In this document: positions 17,910 to 27,289 of the stretch, piece by piece | How positions within the stretch are numbered: position 1 is the stretch's first letter | Layout: each line of letters opens with the position of its first letter | Assembly: GCA_964387285.1 (NCBI GenBank) | Contig: CAYLWO010000014.1 | Coordinates: 1 to 64,000, forward strand | Source of the DNA: Anaerohabitans sp964387285 | Lineage (GTDB): Bacteria; Zhuqueibacterota; Zhuqueibacteria; Residuimicrobiales; Residuimicrobiaceae | DNA length: 64,000 nt | Direction: 5' to 3' | Notes under the pieces: model-generated | The model's database searches: none | What the model was told of the DNA's origin: nothing | Seen by the model: only the letters and a program-made list of their open reading frames with translations | Position numbers and translations under genes: made by a program

Positions 17910-19592
17910 TTATCGGGTCAGCTTTTTATATTTCACCCGATGCGGCACGTCGGCGTCCTTACCCAGGCGTTGGCGCCGGTTTTCCTGGTAATCACTGAAA
18001 TTGCCTTCAAACCAGATCACCTTGCTGTCGCCTTCAAAAGAGATAAGGTGCGTGCAGATGCGGTCCAGAAACCAGCGATCGTGACTGATGACCACCGCGC
18101 AACCGGCAAAGTTCAACAAACCCTCCTCCAGCGCGCGCATGGTGTTGACGTCCAGATCATTGGTGGGCTCGTCCAGCAGCAGCACGTTGGCGCCCTGCTT
18201 CAGCGCCATGGCCAGATGCACGCGGTTGCGTTCGCCGCCGGATAACGCGTTGATTTTCTTTTGCTGATCGCTGCCGAGAAAATTGAATTGCCCCGCATAG
18301 GCGCGTGAATTCATCTCCCGGCTGCCCAGCTTGATTCTCTCCTCACCTGCGCTGATCATTTCCCAGACCGTTTTTTCCGCATCCAGCGCTGCACGGCTTT
18401 GATCGAGATAAGCCAGTAGTACGGTTTCACCGATCCTGATGGAACCGCTGTCCGGCTTTTCCTCACCGGCAATCATCCTGAATAAAGTGGTCTTGCCGGC
18501 GCCGTTGGGTCCGATGACGCCGATAATGCCGCCTGGCGGCAGATTGAAGGAAAAATTTTCAAACAGCACCTTGTCGCCAAAAGATTTGCTGATTCGCTCT
18601 GCCTGGATAACGACGTTGCCCAGACGGGGACCGGGTGGAATATAGATTTCCAGCTCTTTTTGCCGTTGTTCGCTCTCCTCCGCCAACATGCGTTCATAAG
18701 CGCTGATGCGGGCTTTGGACTTGGTCTGCCGGGCGCGCGGCGTCATGCGGATCCATTCCAATTCCCGCTGCAGCGTTTTTTGTCTTTCGGTTTCTTTCTT
18801 CTCTTCCTGCAGCAATCTGGCCTGCTTTTGTTCCAACCAGGAGGAATAGTTGCCCTTCCACGGAATGCCCTGACCGCGATCCAGTTCCAGAATCCAGCCG
18901 GCCACATTATCCAAAAAGTATCGGTCATGGGTAACGGCGATGACCGTACCGGCGTAGCGATTCAATTCCGCTTCCAACCATAAAACCGTCTCGGCATCCA
19001 GATGGTTGGTCGGTTCATCCAACAAAAGAATATCGGGCTTCTGCAACAACAACCGGCAGAGCGCCACGCGACGGCGCTCGCCGCCGGAAATCACCTTGAC
19101 CGGCGTATCGCCGGAGGGACAGTTGAGCGCATCCATAGCCAGATCGAGCCGGGCATCGAGATCCCAGGCGTTGAGATGATCGATTTTTTCCTGTACCTGG
19201 CCCTGGCGTTCAATCAGCGCATTCATCTCTTCATCGCTCATGGGCTCGCTGAATTTCTGATTGATCTCTTCGTATTCAGCCAGCACATCGACAACCTCCT
19301 GCACACCTTGCTGCACGATCTCTTTAACGGTTTTCGTTTCATCCAAAACCGGCTCCTGTTCCAGGATAGCCACTGTATATCCGGGTGAAATGGCGGTTTC
19401 GCCGTTAAAGTCCTTATCCAGGCCGGCCAGGATTCTCAGCAGCGTGCTTTTACCGGAACCGTTCAAACCCAGCACGCCGATTTTGGCGCCGTAAAAATAG
19501 GAAAGATAGATGTCTTTGAGCACCGCTTTTTGATTGTAATACTTGCCGACGCCGATCATCGAGTAGATGATCTTGTTGGGTTCATTTGCCAT
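17910..19592 (-). CDS. ettA: energy-dependent translational throttle protein, ABC-F family
   Basis: A 560-residue soluble tandem ATPase with no membrane segment. It has Walker A GLNGSGKST, signature SGGERRR and Walker B DEPTNHLDAET in the first half, and GPNGAGKTT, LSGGERNR and DEPTNDLDVNT in the second. The charged linker and the MTPRARQTKSKARI segment are diagnostic of EttA, which binds the ribosomal E site and gates the first peptide bond according to ATP/ADP. The length agrees with the family (about 555). The 280-base gap downstream, toward the cytochrome gene, contains nothing I can support. Confidence 0.95.
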   Translation of the reverse strand: MANEPNKIIYSMIGVGKYYNQKAVLKDIYLSYFYGAKIGVLGLNGSGKSTLLRILAGLDKDFNGETAISPGYTVAILEQEPVLDETKTVKEIVQQGVQEVVDVLAEYEEINQKFSEPMSDEEMNALIERQGQVQEKIDHLNAWDLDARLDLAMDALNCPSGDTPVKVISGGERRRVALCRLLLQKPDILLLDEPTNHLDAETVLWLEAELNRYAGTVIAVTHDRYFLDNVAGWILELDRGQGIPWKGNYSSWLEQKQARLLQEEKKETERQKTLQRELEWIRMTPRARQTKSKARISAYERMLAEESEQRQKELEIYIPPGPRLGNVVIQAERISKSFGDKVLFENFSFNLPPGGIIGVIGPNGAGKTTLFRMIAGEEKPDSGSIRIGETVLLAYLDQSRAALDAEKTVWEMISAGEERIKLGSREMNSRAYAGQFNFLGSDQQKKINALSGGERNRVHLAMALKQGANVLLLDEPTNDLDVNTMRALEEGLLNFAGCAVVISHDRWFLDRICTHLISFEGDSKVIWFEGNFSDYQENRRQRLGKDADVPHRVKYKKLTR

Positions 19593-19637
19593 AAGGGTCC
19601 TTTATAAGTAATTAAATTGAGCAATTCGCGCTTAAGC

Positions 19638-19670
19638 AACCTTGCGAAGGGTGGAAACCTTCGCAAGGGT
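19638..19670. repeat. inverted repeat, family 'CCTTGCGAAGG', copy 2
   Basis: CCTTGCGAAGG (19640-19650) pairs with CCTTCGCAAGG (19658-19668) across a 7-base loop. It lies in the 267-base gap between ettA and the FG-GAP gene. The rest of the gap includes a short CGCAAAGACGCCAAGAACGC tract of a kind often seen as an intergenic repeat. Confidence 0.65.
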
Positions 19671-19859
19671 AAGGCAATCGCTCAGTCCATGATGTGATGA
19701 ATCACCTAGAAAAAATAATGTAAAAACCCGGGATGCGCAAGAAATATTTTTGTCGGTTGGATTAAACGAGATACTCCCGCAAAGACGCCAAGAACGCCAA
19801 GGAGAAAGAACGATTCTAAAATCCTGACGGAAGAAAATTCAGTCGAAAGATGAAAAAAC

Positions 19860-21683
19860 TTATTTCATCAAGGTCATCTTGCCGGTTTTCAGTTGGTCTT
19901 GCCATTGCACAGTGTATAAATAAAGACCGGAACTGGCCGAACGACCGGCATCTGTTTGGCCGTTCCAATGCACACTGTACGATCCTGCCTCTTGCATCCC
20001 CTGTTCCCAGCGACGAATGATCCCGCCCTGCACATCATACAGTGCGATGCGGACCTGGCCGGCCTGCGGCAATTCGTATTTGATAAACGTGCCGTTGTTA
20101 AAGGGATTGGGATAATTGCCGGTCAGCTGAAAAGCAGCGGGCGAGCGTAAAGAAACAGTCAACGTCGGGGAAAAATTGATGCGGCCGTCGCTGTCGATCT
20201 GCTGCAGGCGATAATAAACGATTCCACTGCGAGCAATCTGATGTAAAAATTCGTAAGCGTGCGCCGTTTCCGTGGTTCCGTGTCCCGGAATAAAGTCAAC
20301 TGTTTCCCATACGGCGGCATCTGTAGAGTACTGTAAATTGAAACCAAGGTTGCGCGTTTCCGTAGCCGTTTGCCAGTTCAGTAAAACGCCGTTCGCCTGC
20401 CGCACGGCCTGGAAGGAGGTCAGTTCCACATCCAGAATCATGGCATTGCCTTCGAGAATGCGCACGATGTTGTCTTTGGAGCCGGCGATCACCTCGGGAA
20501 TGCCGTTGCCGCGCACATCCGCAAGGATGCCGAGAGCAGGCACGTCGTCGCCGGCGGCAAAAGACCACAGCTCTTTACCCGCTTTGGCGCCGCCGCCGCC
20601 GAGGCAGACAATGCGGTTATCGGCGCAGCCGACGATGACGTCCTTCTTGTTGTCTTTGTTAACGTCTTCGATCATGGCCAGGCATAAAATATCATCTGCA
20701 AAGGCAGCGGTCCAAATCAAAATGCCGTCGTTGCCGTCGATGGCGTAGACATTATTGTCGTCAGAGCCGGCAATGACGTCAGGATGACCGTCTTCGTTGA
20801 TGTCGTCGATAACAAGTACGCAACGAACATTGCCTTGTACGGTATATTTCCAGTTCTCATTGCCGGTGAGATAGGATTGATGACACTGAACAGTTTTAGC
20901 AAAAGTACCGATTACACAATCTGCTTTACCATCTCCGTCTACATCGGGTATGGACGCGACACTATAGATATCTGCATTCACATAACGACCCATTATTGTC
21001 ACTTTAGCGCCATCTTTACCCACTCCGGAGAAACAGTAAACTGTCTTATCAGTACCGCCAACAAAACAATCAGGTATGGTATCGTCGTTAATATCGCTCG
21101 TCGCAGCAATCGATTTGACTTCCCCACTGGCTATCATACCATGCCAAATAACCACTCCTGCACCGGACCCATTGCCGGTTCCAGACATGCATAGAATTCT
21201 TCTATTTGCTGTTCCGATCAGACAGTCCGGTTTGCCATCGCCATTGACATCACTGAAAGCCTTGACGACGGCAACATCGCCGCCCACCGCTGCAGACCAT
21301 AGCAGACGCCCTGGTTCCAGGAGCTTGCCGGAAAGACAGTAGACAACATCATCCGCTGAACCAACCAGACAATCCGCGATGCCGTCGTTGTTGACGTCGT
21401 CGATGACCGCCAGGGACAAAACAGCGCCGCCGGTTTTAAAAGTCCATAGCGGAGTGCCGGCGCCGCTGCCGGCGCCCTGCAGACAACATACCGTGGAATC
21501 AGCTCCACCGGACAACACATCCGCAAAACCGTTGCCGTCCACGTCAGCAAAACCGGCAACCGCCGTAATCGGACGTTGTGCAACATAAAACCAGATCAAA
21601 GAGGTGCTGGTATCCTGAGCCCCACAGATACATGCGATGATCAACAGAAAACAGGTGATGCTTACTCTGATCACTCTGGACAT
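19860..21683 (-). CDS. secreted FG-GAP/VCBS-repeat beta-propeller protein with T9SS domain
   Basis: A 607-residue exported protein (signal peptide MSRVIRVSITCFLLIIACICGAQ). About seven propeller blades carry DVNGDGxxDxxxG calcium-loop motifs (FADVDGNGFADVLSG, IDDVNNDGIADCLVG, and so on) alternating with VYCLSG-type segments. A linker then leads to a T9SS domain (TGNYPNPFNNGTFIKYELP to KMTLMK). Such propellers mediate adhesion or scaffold enzymes, and no catalytic motif is seen. It is a single gene with no obvious partner. Confidence 0.85.
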   Translation of the reverse strand: MSRVIRVSITCFLLIIACICGAQDTSTSLIWFYVAQRPITAVAGFADVDGNGFADVLSGGADSTVCCLQGAGSGAGTPLWTFKTGGAVLSLAVIDDVNNDGIADCLVGSADDVVYCLSGKLLEPGRLLWSAAVGGDVAVVKAFSDVNGDGKPDCLIGTANRRILCMSGTGNGSGAGVVIWHGMIASGEVKSIAATSDINDDTIPDCFVGGTDKTVYCFSGVGKDGAKVTIMGRYVNADIYSVASIPDVDGDGKADCVIGTFAKTVQCHQSYLTGNENWKYTVQGNVRCVLVIDDINEDGHPDVIAGSDDNNVYAIDGNDGILIWTAAFADDILCLAMIEDVNKDNKKDVIVGCADNRIVCLGGGGAKAGKELWSFAAGDDVPALGILADVRGNGIPEVIAGSKDNIVRILEGNAMILDVELTSFQAVRQANGVLLNWQTATETRNLGFNLQYSTDAAVWETVDFIPGHGTTETAHAYEFLHQIARSGIVYYRLQQIDSDGRINFSPTLTVSLRSPAAFQLTGNYPNPFNNGTFIKYELPQAGQVRIALYDVQGGIIRRWEQGMQEAGSYSVHWNGQTDAGRSASSGLYLYTVQWQDQLKTGKMTLMK

Positions 21684-21810
21684 GGCGCCTGCTCCTTTAT
21701 TGCCTGAAAATTCTTGTTTGGATAAAATAATATCGCCTCAATTGATCGATGCCGAAGCGGCTGCAAAACCATCACATCGTTCAAATCAGACCCTATTTCA
21801 CGAGCTGTAA

Positions 21811-21841
21811 GACCTCACAGGTTTTGCAAACCTGTAAGGTC
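21811..21841. repeat. hairpin repeat 'GACCTCACAGGTTT', copy 1
   Basis: GACCTCACAGGTTT and AAACCTGTAAGGTC flank a 3-base loop with one mismatch. An exact-arm copy is at 32722-32752. It lies between the FG-GAP gene and ccmF, which are divergent, so it is unlikely to be a terminator for either. Confidence 0.7.
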
Positions 21842-21972
21842 TGTCTCAAATTGAATCACTTGATGCATCAAAATTTGCCATTTAATATGGTTACATTTAG
21901 TATACAATCTATATCCATAAAAATCAATGAAGGAATTTTAAAAAAATTTCCTATAATCTAGCAGCAACAAAA

Positions 21973-24027
21973 ATGCAAAAAACGTACCATGTGCCATGGT
22001 CGGGAGCTGTAATCTTTTTTTTGTTGCAGTTGCTGGTTGTATTGTCTACATTTTATTTTCAATCTAATCTAGGATGTCTCGTGGCCATACTTGGTTATCA
22101 ATCGCTATGTGTTTCTCTGGTGCTCTTGCTATATGCCGCGCTTGCCTATGCCTGGTCTTCAGCTCGGGGCACTTGCAGGTGGCTGGCCAGCGCGCAACGC
22201 GCCACCTGGGTTGCTTTCGTTTTAACCTCGGTTAGCGTCTTTGCCTTGCTCCATGCCCTGCTGAGCCGGGATTTCCAAATTGAGTATGTGGCCCGCTATA
22301 GCAATCGCAGTTTATCGCCGGCCTATACTCTGGCCGCATTCTGGGCAGGCCAGGATGGTTCTCTATTGTTATGGACCTGGTTGCTCACGCTTTTCTCCAT
22401 CATGGTGCTGCGGAATAAAAAACGTCTTTCTGAACTGCTGCCTGTGGTTATGACCATTTTATCTCTCATTACGTTTTTTTTCGTTTATCTCACGCTCTTT
22501 AATGCCAATCCTTTTCAGCCGGGTTCTTTTACGCCTCTGGACGGAACCGGATTAAATCCGTTGCTGCAGAATCCCGAGATGATTTTTCATCCACCCGCGC
22601 TCTACATCGGTTTTGTCGGATTCAGTGTTCCCTTTGCCATGGCCATGGCTGCTCTGGTTAAAAAACAATTGGATGAAAAATGGCTCAAGGCGGTGCGCCG
22701 CTGGACCTTGTTCTCGTGGTTGTTTCTCACCATCGGCAATCTGCTGGGCATGCAATGGGCCTATGTCGAACTGGGCTGGGGAGGGTACTGGGCATGGGAT
22801 CCGGTGGAAAACGCCTCCTTGCTGCCCTGGCTCACGGCCACGGCGTTTTTGCATTCCATCATGGTGCAGGAACGCAAAGCCATGCTCAAGACCTGGAATA
22901 TGACGCTTGTTACCCTCACATTTTGTCTGACCATCTTTGGCACGTTCATCACGCGCAGCGGTCTGATCTCGTCGGTTCATGCTTTTGGCGTTTCGAACCT
23001 GGGTCCGCTCTTTTTAGGATTTCTCGCCGCAGTTTCGGCAGGCTCTGCGGTTTTAATCTTTCGCCGTCGCCGGCTGCTGGCCGGCAAGAACGAAATTCAT
23101 TCCTGGTCGGCCAAAGAAGCGAGCTTTATGATCAACAATCTGCTTTTCCTGGCGTTGACCGTCGGTGTTTTTATCGGCACCATTATGCCATCCCTGAGTG
23201 AATGGCTGTTCAATAAAAAAATGATCATGAACGCTGAATTTTTCAACCGCTTTTCCACTCCCATCGGCATGGCGATATTTTTATTACTCGGCGTCTGCAC
23301 GCTCTTGACCTGGGGCAAAACCGACTCGAAAGCATTGCTGAGAACCGCTGCGCTGCCTGCCGGACTCGGTTTATTTGCACTCGTGCTGTTACTTCTGTGC
23401 GGCATTCATCAGCCCATGGCTTTGCTGGCTCTCGGCATCGCCTTTTTCGGCATATGGACCACCAAATTCGCGCTGATGCGTGCCGCGCTGATCAGACAAA
23501 AAACGGAACAGGTCGGTCTTCCTAAAGCAGTTCTGGATTTGATATGGAACAACAAACGACGTTACGGCGGTTACCTGGTTCATATAGGCGTGCTGCTGTT
23601 GTTTCTGGCTATGATCGGTTCCTCCGCTTTTAACACGGAAAAAACGGCGACGCTGCAGAAAGGGGAATCCTTGCAGGTCGGCGCTTACGAACTAACCTAT
23701 CAGGGCCTCGCGGTCATTGAAAAAACCGATCGTGAAATTCATCGCGCCCTCTTCCAGGTGCGCAAATCCGGCCATAATCTGGGCGAGGTGCACAGCGAAA
23801 AGCAAATTCACGAAAATTTTCAACCCGCCACCGAGGTCGGCATGCGCAGCACCTTGCTGGAAGATCTCTACATCATCCTGGCCAGTTACGATCTGCAGTC
23901 GCAAACAGCCACGGTCGACGTGTTGGTGAATCCACTGATGCTGTGGATGTGGATCGGCGGAGCCGTCATGGCCCTGGGTGCGATATTGGCGTTGTTGCCG
24001 AGCAAAAAACAATCATCAAGGCAGTGA
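21973..24027 (+). CDS. ccmF: cytochrome c-type biogenesis haem lyase CcmF
   Basis: A 684-residue membrane protein with about 15 helices. The haem-handling WWD motif WGGYWAWDPVENASLLPWL is at 268-286, with HPP near 206 and FITRSGLISSVHAF just after. CcmF takes haem from CcmE and joins it to CXXCH cysteines of apocytochromes outside the membrane. It opens a plus-strand operon with ccmA, B, C and D. No ccmE, ccmG or ccmH gene is present in the window. The start is the first ATG of the frame. No strong ribosome site is visible (AGCAGCAACAAAA). Confidence 0.93.
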   Translation: MQKTYHVPWSGAVIFFLLQLLVVLSTFYFQSNLGCLVAILGYQSLCVSLVLLLYAALAYAWSSARGTCRWLASAQRATWVAFVLTSVSVFALLHALLSRDFQIEYVARYSNRSLSPAYTLAAFWAGQDGSLLLWTWLLTLFSIMVLRNKKRLSELLPVVMTILSLITFFFVYLTLFNANPFQPGSFTPLDGTGLNPLLQNPEMIFHPPALYIGFVGFSVPFAMAMAALVKKQLDEKWLKAVRRWTLFSWLFLTIGNLLGMQWAYVELGWGGYWAWDPVENASLLPWLTATAFLHSIMVQERKAMLKTWNMTLVTLTFCLTIFGTFITRSGLISSVHAFGVSNLGPLFLGFLAAVSAGSAVLIFRRRRLLAGKNEIHSWSAKEASFMINNLLFLALTVGVFIGTIMPSLSEWLFNKKMIMNAEFFNRFSTPIGMAIFLLLGVCTLLTWGKTDSKALLRTAALPAGLGLFALVLLLLCGIHQPMALLALGIAFFGIWTTKFALMRAALIRQKTEQVGLPKAVLDLIWNNKRRYGGYLVHIGVLLLFLAMIGSSAFNTEKTATLQKGESLQVGAYELTYQGLAVIEKTDREIHRALFQVRKSGHNLGEVHSEKQIHENFQPATEVGMRSTLLEDLYIILASYDLQSQTATVDVLVNPLMLWMWIGGAVMALGAILALLPSKKQSSRQ

Positions 24028-24036
24028 GAAAAAACA

Positions 24037-24126
24037 ATGTTTATCTTTTCAGCCGTATTATTGTCTGTGATCGCTGTCGCTTTTGTGACCTGGCCGTTGT
24101 TTGTCAATGAAAAAGACTCTGTTTGA
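24037..24126 (+). CDS. 29-residue membrane microprotein, CcmI-N-terminus-like
   Basis: An ATG 9 bases after the ccmF stop opens a 29-codon frame. It encodes one hydrophobic helix (FSAVLLSVIAVAFVTWPLF) ending in the short polar tail VNEKDSV. The helix ending in a Trp-Pro-Leu resembles the first membrane segment of CcmI, which is encoded beside ccmF/ccmH in system I operons, but the remainder of CcmI is absent. It could be a genuine small subunit or a decayed remnant. There is no clear ribosome site, so translational coupling to ccmF would be required. Confidence 0.45.
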   Translation: MFIFSAVLLSVIAVAFVTWPLFVNEKDSV

Positions 24127-24215
24127 AAAGTGTTTTTAATCGCCTGTTTTTTTGGCGCTAAAATGGAACCAAAAATACAATCTGAACTACACGTAGAGCT
24201 GATACAAAACTTGTT

Positions 24216-25190
24216 ATGAAAAAAACACTCCTCATCCTGTTTTTATCCTGTTTTTCGCTGTCGGCCAAAAACAGCCTGCTCATTCAGGGCAGGGCTTTAA
24301 ACGGCTCTGCCGACAGCACAGCGCTAGCCGGCTTATCCGTTGCGCTGCATAAAATGAGCACAACCGGCGATCTGACTCTGATCGACAGCAGCCGCACTGA
24401 TCGCAACGGCGGTTTTCGTTTTCTGGTCAGCCAGCCCGATTCCTCGGCAGATTATTATCTCGCTGCTGAACATCAGGCCGCGCGCTATTTCAGCGACGCC
24501 ATCCGTATCGCAGCCGGCGCCGAGCGCGTCCCGGCGCAAATTGTCGTGTTTGATTCTACGCGCCATGCCGGCAGCGTGTCCATACTCATGCACCATGTTT
24601 TCCTTGAGGATGCCGGTGCAAGCGTACGCGTGCGCGAAATGCGCGTGCTCCATAATCCGCTGACGAAAACCATCCTGGATGCACTGGCTGATCGCAATGC
24701 CACCCTTGCTTTAGAGCTGCCGCCGGCTGCGGAAAATTTTACCGGCCAGGGTTTGCATTTCGATGGAGAATTGACAAGAGACGGACATACCGTCTATTTT
24801 ATGGATATTCTGCTTCCCGGCAACCGACAGATCGGTTATGAATATGAATTACCCTGGCATGACAATCAGGTTACCCTGACTCTGACCAGTTCCATGGCCA
24901 CCCGCGCCATGGATTTTTTTCTCGCCAATCCGGAATGGTCGGCATCGGTGCAGGGATTGCTGGATCGTGGTCCGTTCAAGATTCGTGAAAGTACGGTTCA
25001 CCGATATGGCGCACAAAACCTGCGGCCAGGCGATCGGGTGCAAATGGTCATAGCACGTAAAAACATTGCCGGCAAACAACAGCCCTGGTACGCCATCGGC
25101 ATAACCGGTCTGTTGTTGGTCCTTGCCGTTGTGGCGTCTGCAATCAAACAAAACCGGACTCGACGTGATCATCGCGCATCATTTAAATAA
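24216..25190 (+). CDS. exported membrane-anchored protein of unknown function in the ccm operon
   Basis: A 324-residue protein that I do not recognise. It has an N-terminal signal peptide (MKKTLLILFLSCFSLSAK) and a prealbumin-like beta-sandwich (about 22-115, with GSADSTALAGLSVALHK and RTDRNGGFRF). A second beta-rich region with VYFMDILLPGNRQIGYEYELP follows, and one C-terminal helix (about 291-310) is followed by a basic cytoplasmic tail. The bulk would face the periplasm. It lies between ccmF and ccmA and overlaps the ccmA start, so it is probably translated with them. A role in apocytochrome handling is inference from position only. Confidence 0.7.
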   Translation: MKKTLLILFLSCFSLSAKNSLLIQGRALNGSADSTALAGLSVALHKMSTTGDLTLIDSSRTDRNGGFRFLVSQPDSSADYYLAAEHQAARYFSDAIRIAAGAERVPAQIVVFDSTRHAGSVSILMHHVFLEDAGASVRVREMRVLHNPLTKTILDALADRNATLALELPPAAENFTGQGLHFDGELTRDGHTVYFMDILLPGNRQIGYEYELPWHDNQVTLTLTSSMATRAMDFFLANPEWSASVQGLLDRGPFKIRESTVHRYGAQNLRPGDRVQMVIARKNIAGKQQPWYAIGITGLLLVLAVVASAIKQNRTRRDHRASFK

Positions 25191-25854
25191 GAAATTCAAT
25201 CAACGCCATGCGCTGCAGGATGTGTCTTTCAGCATTGACCAGGGCGAATGGGTTTCGATTCTAGGATCCAACGGCGCCGGCAAAACAACGCTGAACCGCA
25301 TTCTCTCCTTGCTCACCCGGCCGACCTCCGGTCGTGCTCAGGTGGCGGATTTATGGTTGGATAAAGATCCCGACCAGGTGCGCCGGCGCATCGGCGTGGT
25401 GAGTCACCATCCCCTGCTCTATACCGATCTTTCGGTATGGGAAAATTTACATTTTTATGCAACCATGTATGCCATCGACCGACCGCAAGAACGCATCGCA
25501 GCTTTATTGCAGCAAAGCGGATTATATGAGCGACGAACGGATCTGGTGCGCTCCTTATCGCGCGGCATGCAACAACGACTGGCCCTGGCGCGCGCATTAT
25601 TACATCAACCCACTGTTCTGTTGTTGGATGAACCTTTTACCGGACTCGATGTTCAGGCCTGTCAATTTTTAACAGGAATCATGCAGCAGGCAGCGCAAGA
25701 GCGCATCACCGTGCTGATGACCACCCACGATGTCGAGTACGCGCTGGCCAACAGTCAACGACTGCTGGTGCTGGTAAAAGGCAGGTTGCTGCTGGATAAA
25801 AAAAGCGGTTTGTTGGGAAAGACGGAGATAATTCAACTGATGAATGAAGAATAG
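25165..25854 (+). CDS. ccmA: haem exporter ATP-binding protein CcmA
   Basis: A 229-residue ABC ATPase with Walker A GSNGAGKTT, signature LSRGMQQRLALARAL, Walker B LLLDEPFTGLD and the switch His in TTHD. With CcmB and CcmC it forms the CcmABCD complex that releases holo-CcmE. A GTG start at 25165 gives the normal CcmA N-terminus (IIAHHLNKKF) and overlaps the preceding gene by 26 bases. The frame also extends to a TTG at 25123, but that would add residues not found in the family. The stop is 3 bases before the ccmB ATG. Confidence 0.88.
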   Translation: MIIAHHLNKKFNQRHALQDVSFSIDQGEWVSILGSNGAGKTTLNRILSLLTRPTSGRAQVADLWLDKDPDQVRRRIGVVSHHPLLYTDLSVWENLHFYATMYAIDRPQERIAALLQQSGLYERRTDLVRSLSRGMQQRLALARALLHQPTVLLLDEPFTGLDVQACQFLTGIMQQAAQERITVLMTTHDVEYALANSQRLLVLVKGRLLLDKKSGLLGKTEIIQLMNEE

Positions 25855-25857
25855 TGC

Positions 25858-26535
25858 ATGAGCGGATGGCGACAAATATTCGGCATCTTGCGCAAGGACC
25901 TGCTCATCGAGTTGCGCAGCAAAGAAATTATCATGACCATGCTCATGTTCGCGTTGACCGTGGCCGTCCTGTTTAATTTTGTTTTCGATCCCGGCTCTGT
26001 GGAAATCAAAACAACCGCACCGGCTATTTTTTGGGTCGCACTGATTTTTGCAGGCAATCTGGGCCTTGGCCGCTCATTCAGTCGAGAACAGGAAAATGGC
26101 GCTATGCAAGGCCTGCTGCTCTGTCCTGTGGATCGCAGTCTCATTTATGCGGCGAAAATGCTCGGCAACATGATTTACATCACCGCCGTCGAATTGATTG
26201 TTTTGCCGGTCATGGTGGTTCTCTTTGATCTGTCATTGGGCGATCGTTGGCTCTTGTTCCTGCTGATCCTGTTTCTGGGCAGCTGGGGATTCAGCGGCCT
26301 GGGCACGCTCTTTTCCGCCATGGCGGCCAACACGCGCAGCCGCGAGGTGATGCTGCCGATTCTGCTCTTTCCGGTATCAGTGCCGGTGATCCTCGCTGCC
26401 GTCAAGAGCACAGCCTACCTGCTAAACGGTCGTGATTGGCCGGAGATTTGGTCCTGGTTGCGCTTGTTGATGGTCTTTGATGTGCTGTTTTTTACAATTT
26501 GTTTTCTGTTATATGAATACGTCATCGAAGAATAG
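25858..26535 (+). CDS. ccmB: haem exporter membrane subunit CcmB
   Basis: A 225-residue membrane protein with six hydrophobic helices. CcmB features are an early ILRKDLLIELRSKEI, FSREQENGAMQGLLLCPVDRS in the first loop and FPVSVPVILAA in the last third. It is the permease partner of CcmA. It starts 3 bases after the ccmA stop. The length matches the family (about 220). Confidence 0.93.
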   Translation: MSGWRQIFGILRKDLLIELRSKEIIMTMLMFALTVAVLFNFVFDPGSVEIKTTAPAIFWVALIFAGNLGLGRSFSREQENGAMQGLLLCPVDRSLIYAAKMLGNMIYITAVELIVLPVMVVLFDLSLGDRWLLFLLILFLGSWGFSGLGTLFSAMAANTRSREVMLPILLFPVSVPVILAAVKSTAYLLNGRDWPEIWSWLRLLMVFDVLFFTICFLLYEYVIEE

Positions 26536-26605
26536 GCACAGTCGCTGACAAAGGAGATTATCTGGGCTCGAGTGAAGCAATCCCCTTTTACAACCAAAAT
26601 GTGAT
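26534..26605. repeat. dispersed repeat 'GTCATTGCGAACG' family, copy 2 (partial)
   Basis: It begins at the ccmB stop with CACAGTCGCTGACAAAGGAG and continues with GATTATCTG and GTGAAGCAATCCCCTTTTACAAC, as in the 32.3-kb copy. It fills nearly the whole 85-base ccmB-ccmC gap inside an operon, so it is part of the transcript and lies immediately upstream of the ccmC ribosome site. Confidence 0.65.
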
Positions 26606-26620
26606 TAGAAGGACATAATC

Positions 26621-27289
26621 TTGAAATATAAACTCTACTGGCTGATAGCTCTGACTTTTTTCCTGGTTGAACTCGCGCTTTATATGGCTTTGATTTATGC
26701 GCCGACCGAGAGCACCATGGGCCACATACAGCGCATCTTTTATTTTCATGTGGCGTCAGCCTGGGTTTCTTTTCTGGCCTTTTTTGTAGTCTTTATTGCC
26801 TCTATTGGTTTTTTAAAGACAGGAAAGAGCCATTATGACCGTTTGGCTGTCTGCTCTGCCGAATTGGGAATTTTGTTCATCTCGCTGGTTCTGCTCACCG
26901 GCCCGTTGTGGGCCAAACCGGTGTGGAACACCTGGTGGACCTGGGATGCACGTCTGACCACCAGTTTGATTTTGTGGTTTATCTATGTCGCTTATCTGAT
27001 GCTGCGTCAATATGCTCTGGATCGTGAACGAGGCGCGCGTCTGGCTGCTGTTTTCGGCATTATCGGTTTTTTGGACGTGCCCATCGTCTATATGTCCATT
27101 CGCTGGTGGCGGACTCTGCATCCGGCCGCTGTCATTGCCGGCGGTGAGGACAGTGGTCTGCCGCTAAAGATGCTCATCACCCTGGGGGTTGCGCTGCTGG
27201 CTTTTACGAGCCTGTATTCTACTTTGTTGTTACTGTCTGTGCAAATTAAATCATTATCGGAAAAAGTTCACCACTTGAGGCACTCATGA
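26621..27289 (+). CDS. ccmC: haem transporter CcmC
   Basis: A 222-residue protein with six helices. The WWD motif is WNTWWTWDARLT (about 102-113), the conserved His are in IYFHVASAW (about 43) and near MSIRWWRTLHP, and the length matches the family. CcmC loads haem onto CcmE. The start is a TTG at 26621 with AGAAGGAC eight bases upstream. No ATG gives a full first helix. Its stop overlaps the ccmD start (ATGA). Confidence 0.93.
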   Translation: MKYKLYWLIALTFFLVELALYMALIYAPTESTMGHIQRIFYFHVASAWVSFLAFFVVFIASIGFLKTGKSHYDRLAVCSAELGILFISLVLLTGPLWAKPVWNTWWTWDARLTTSLILWFIYVAYLMLRQYALDRERGARLAAVFGIIGFLDVPIVYMSIRWWRTLHPAAVIAGGEDSGLPLKMLITLGVALLAFTSLYSTLLLLSVQIKSLSEKVHHLRHS

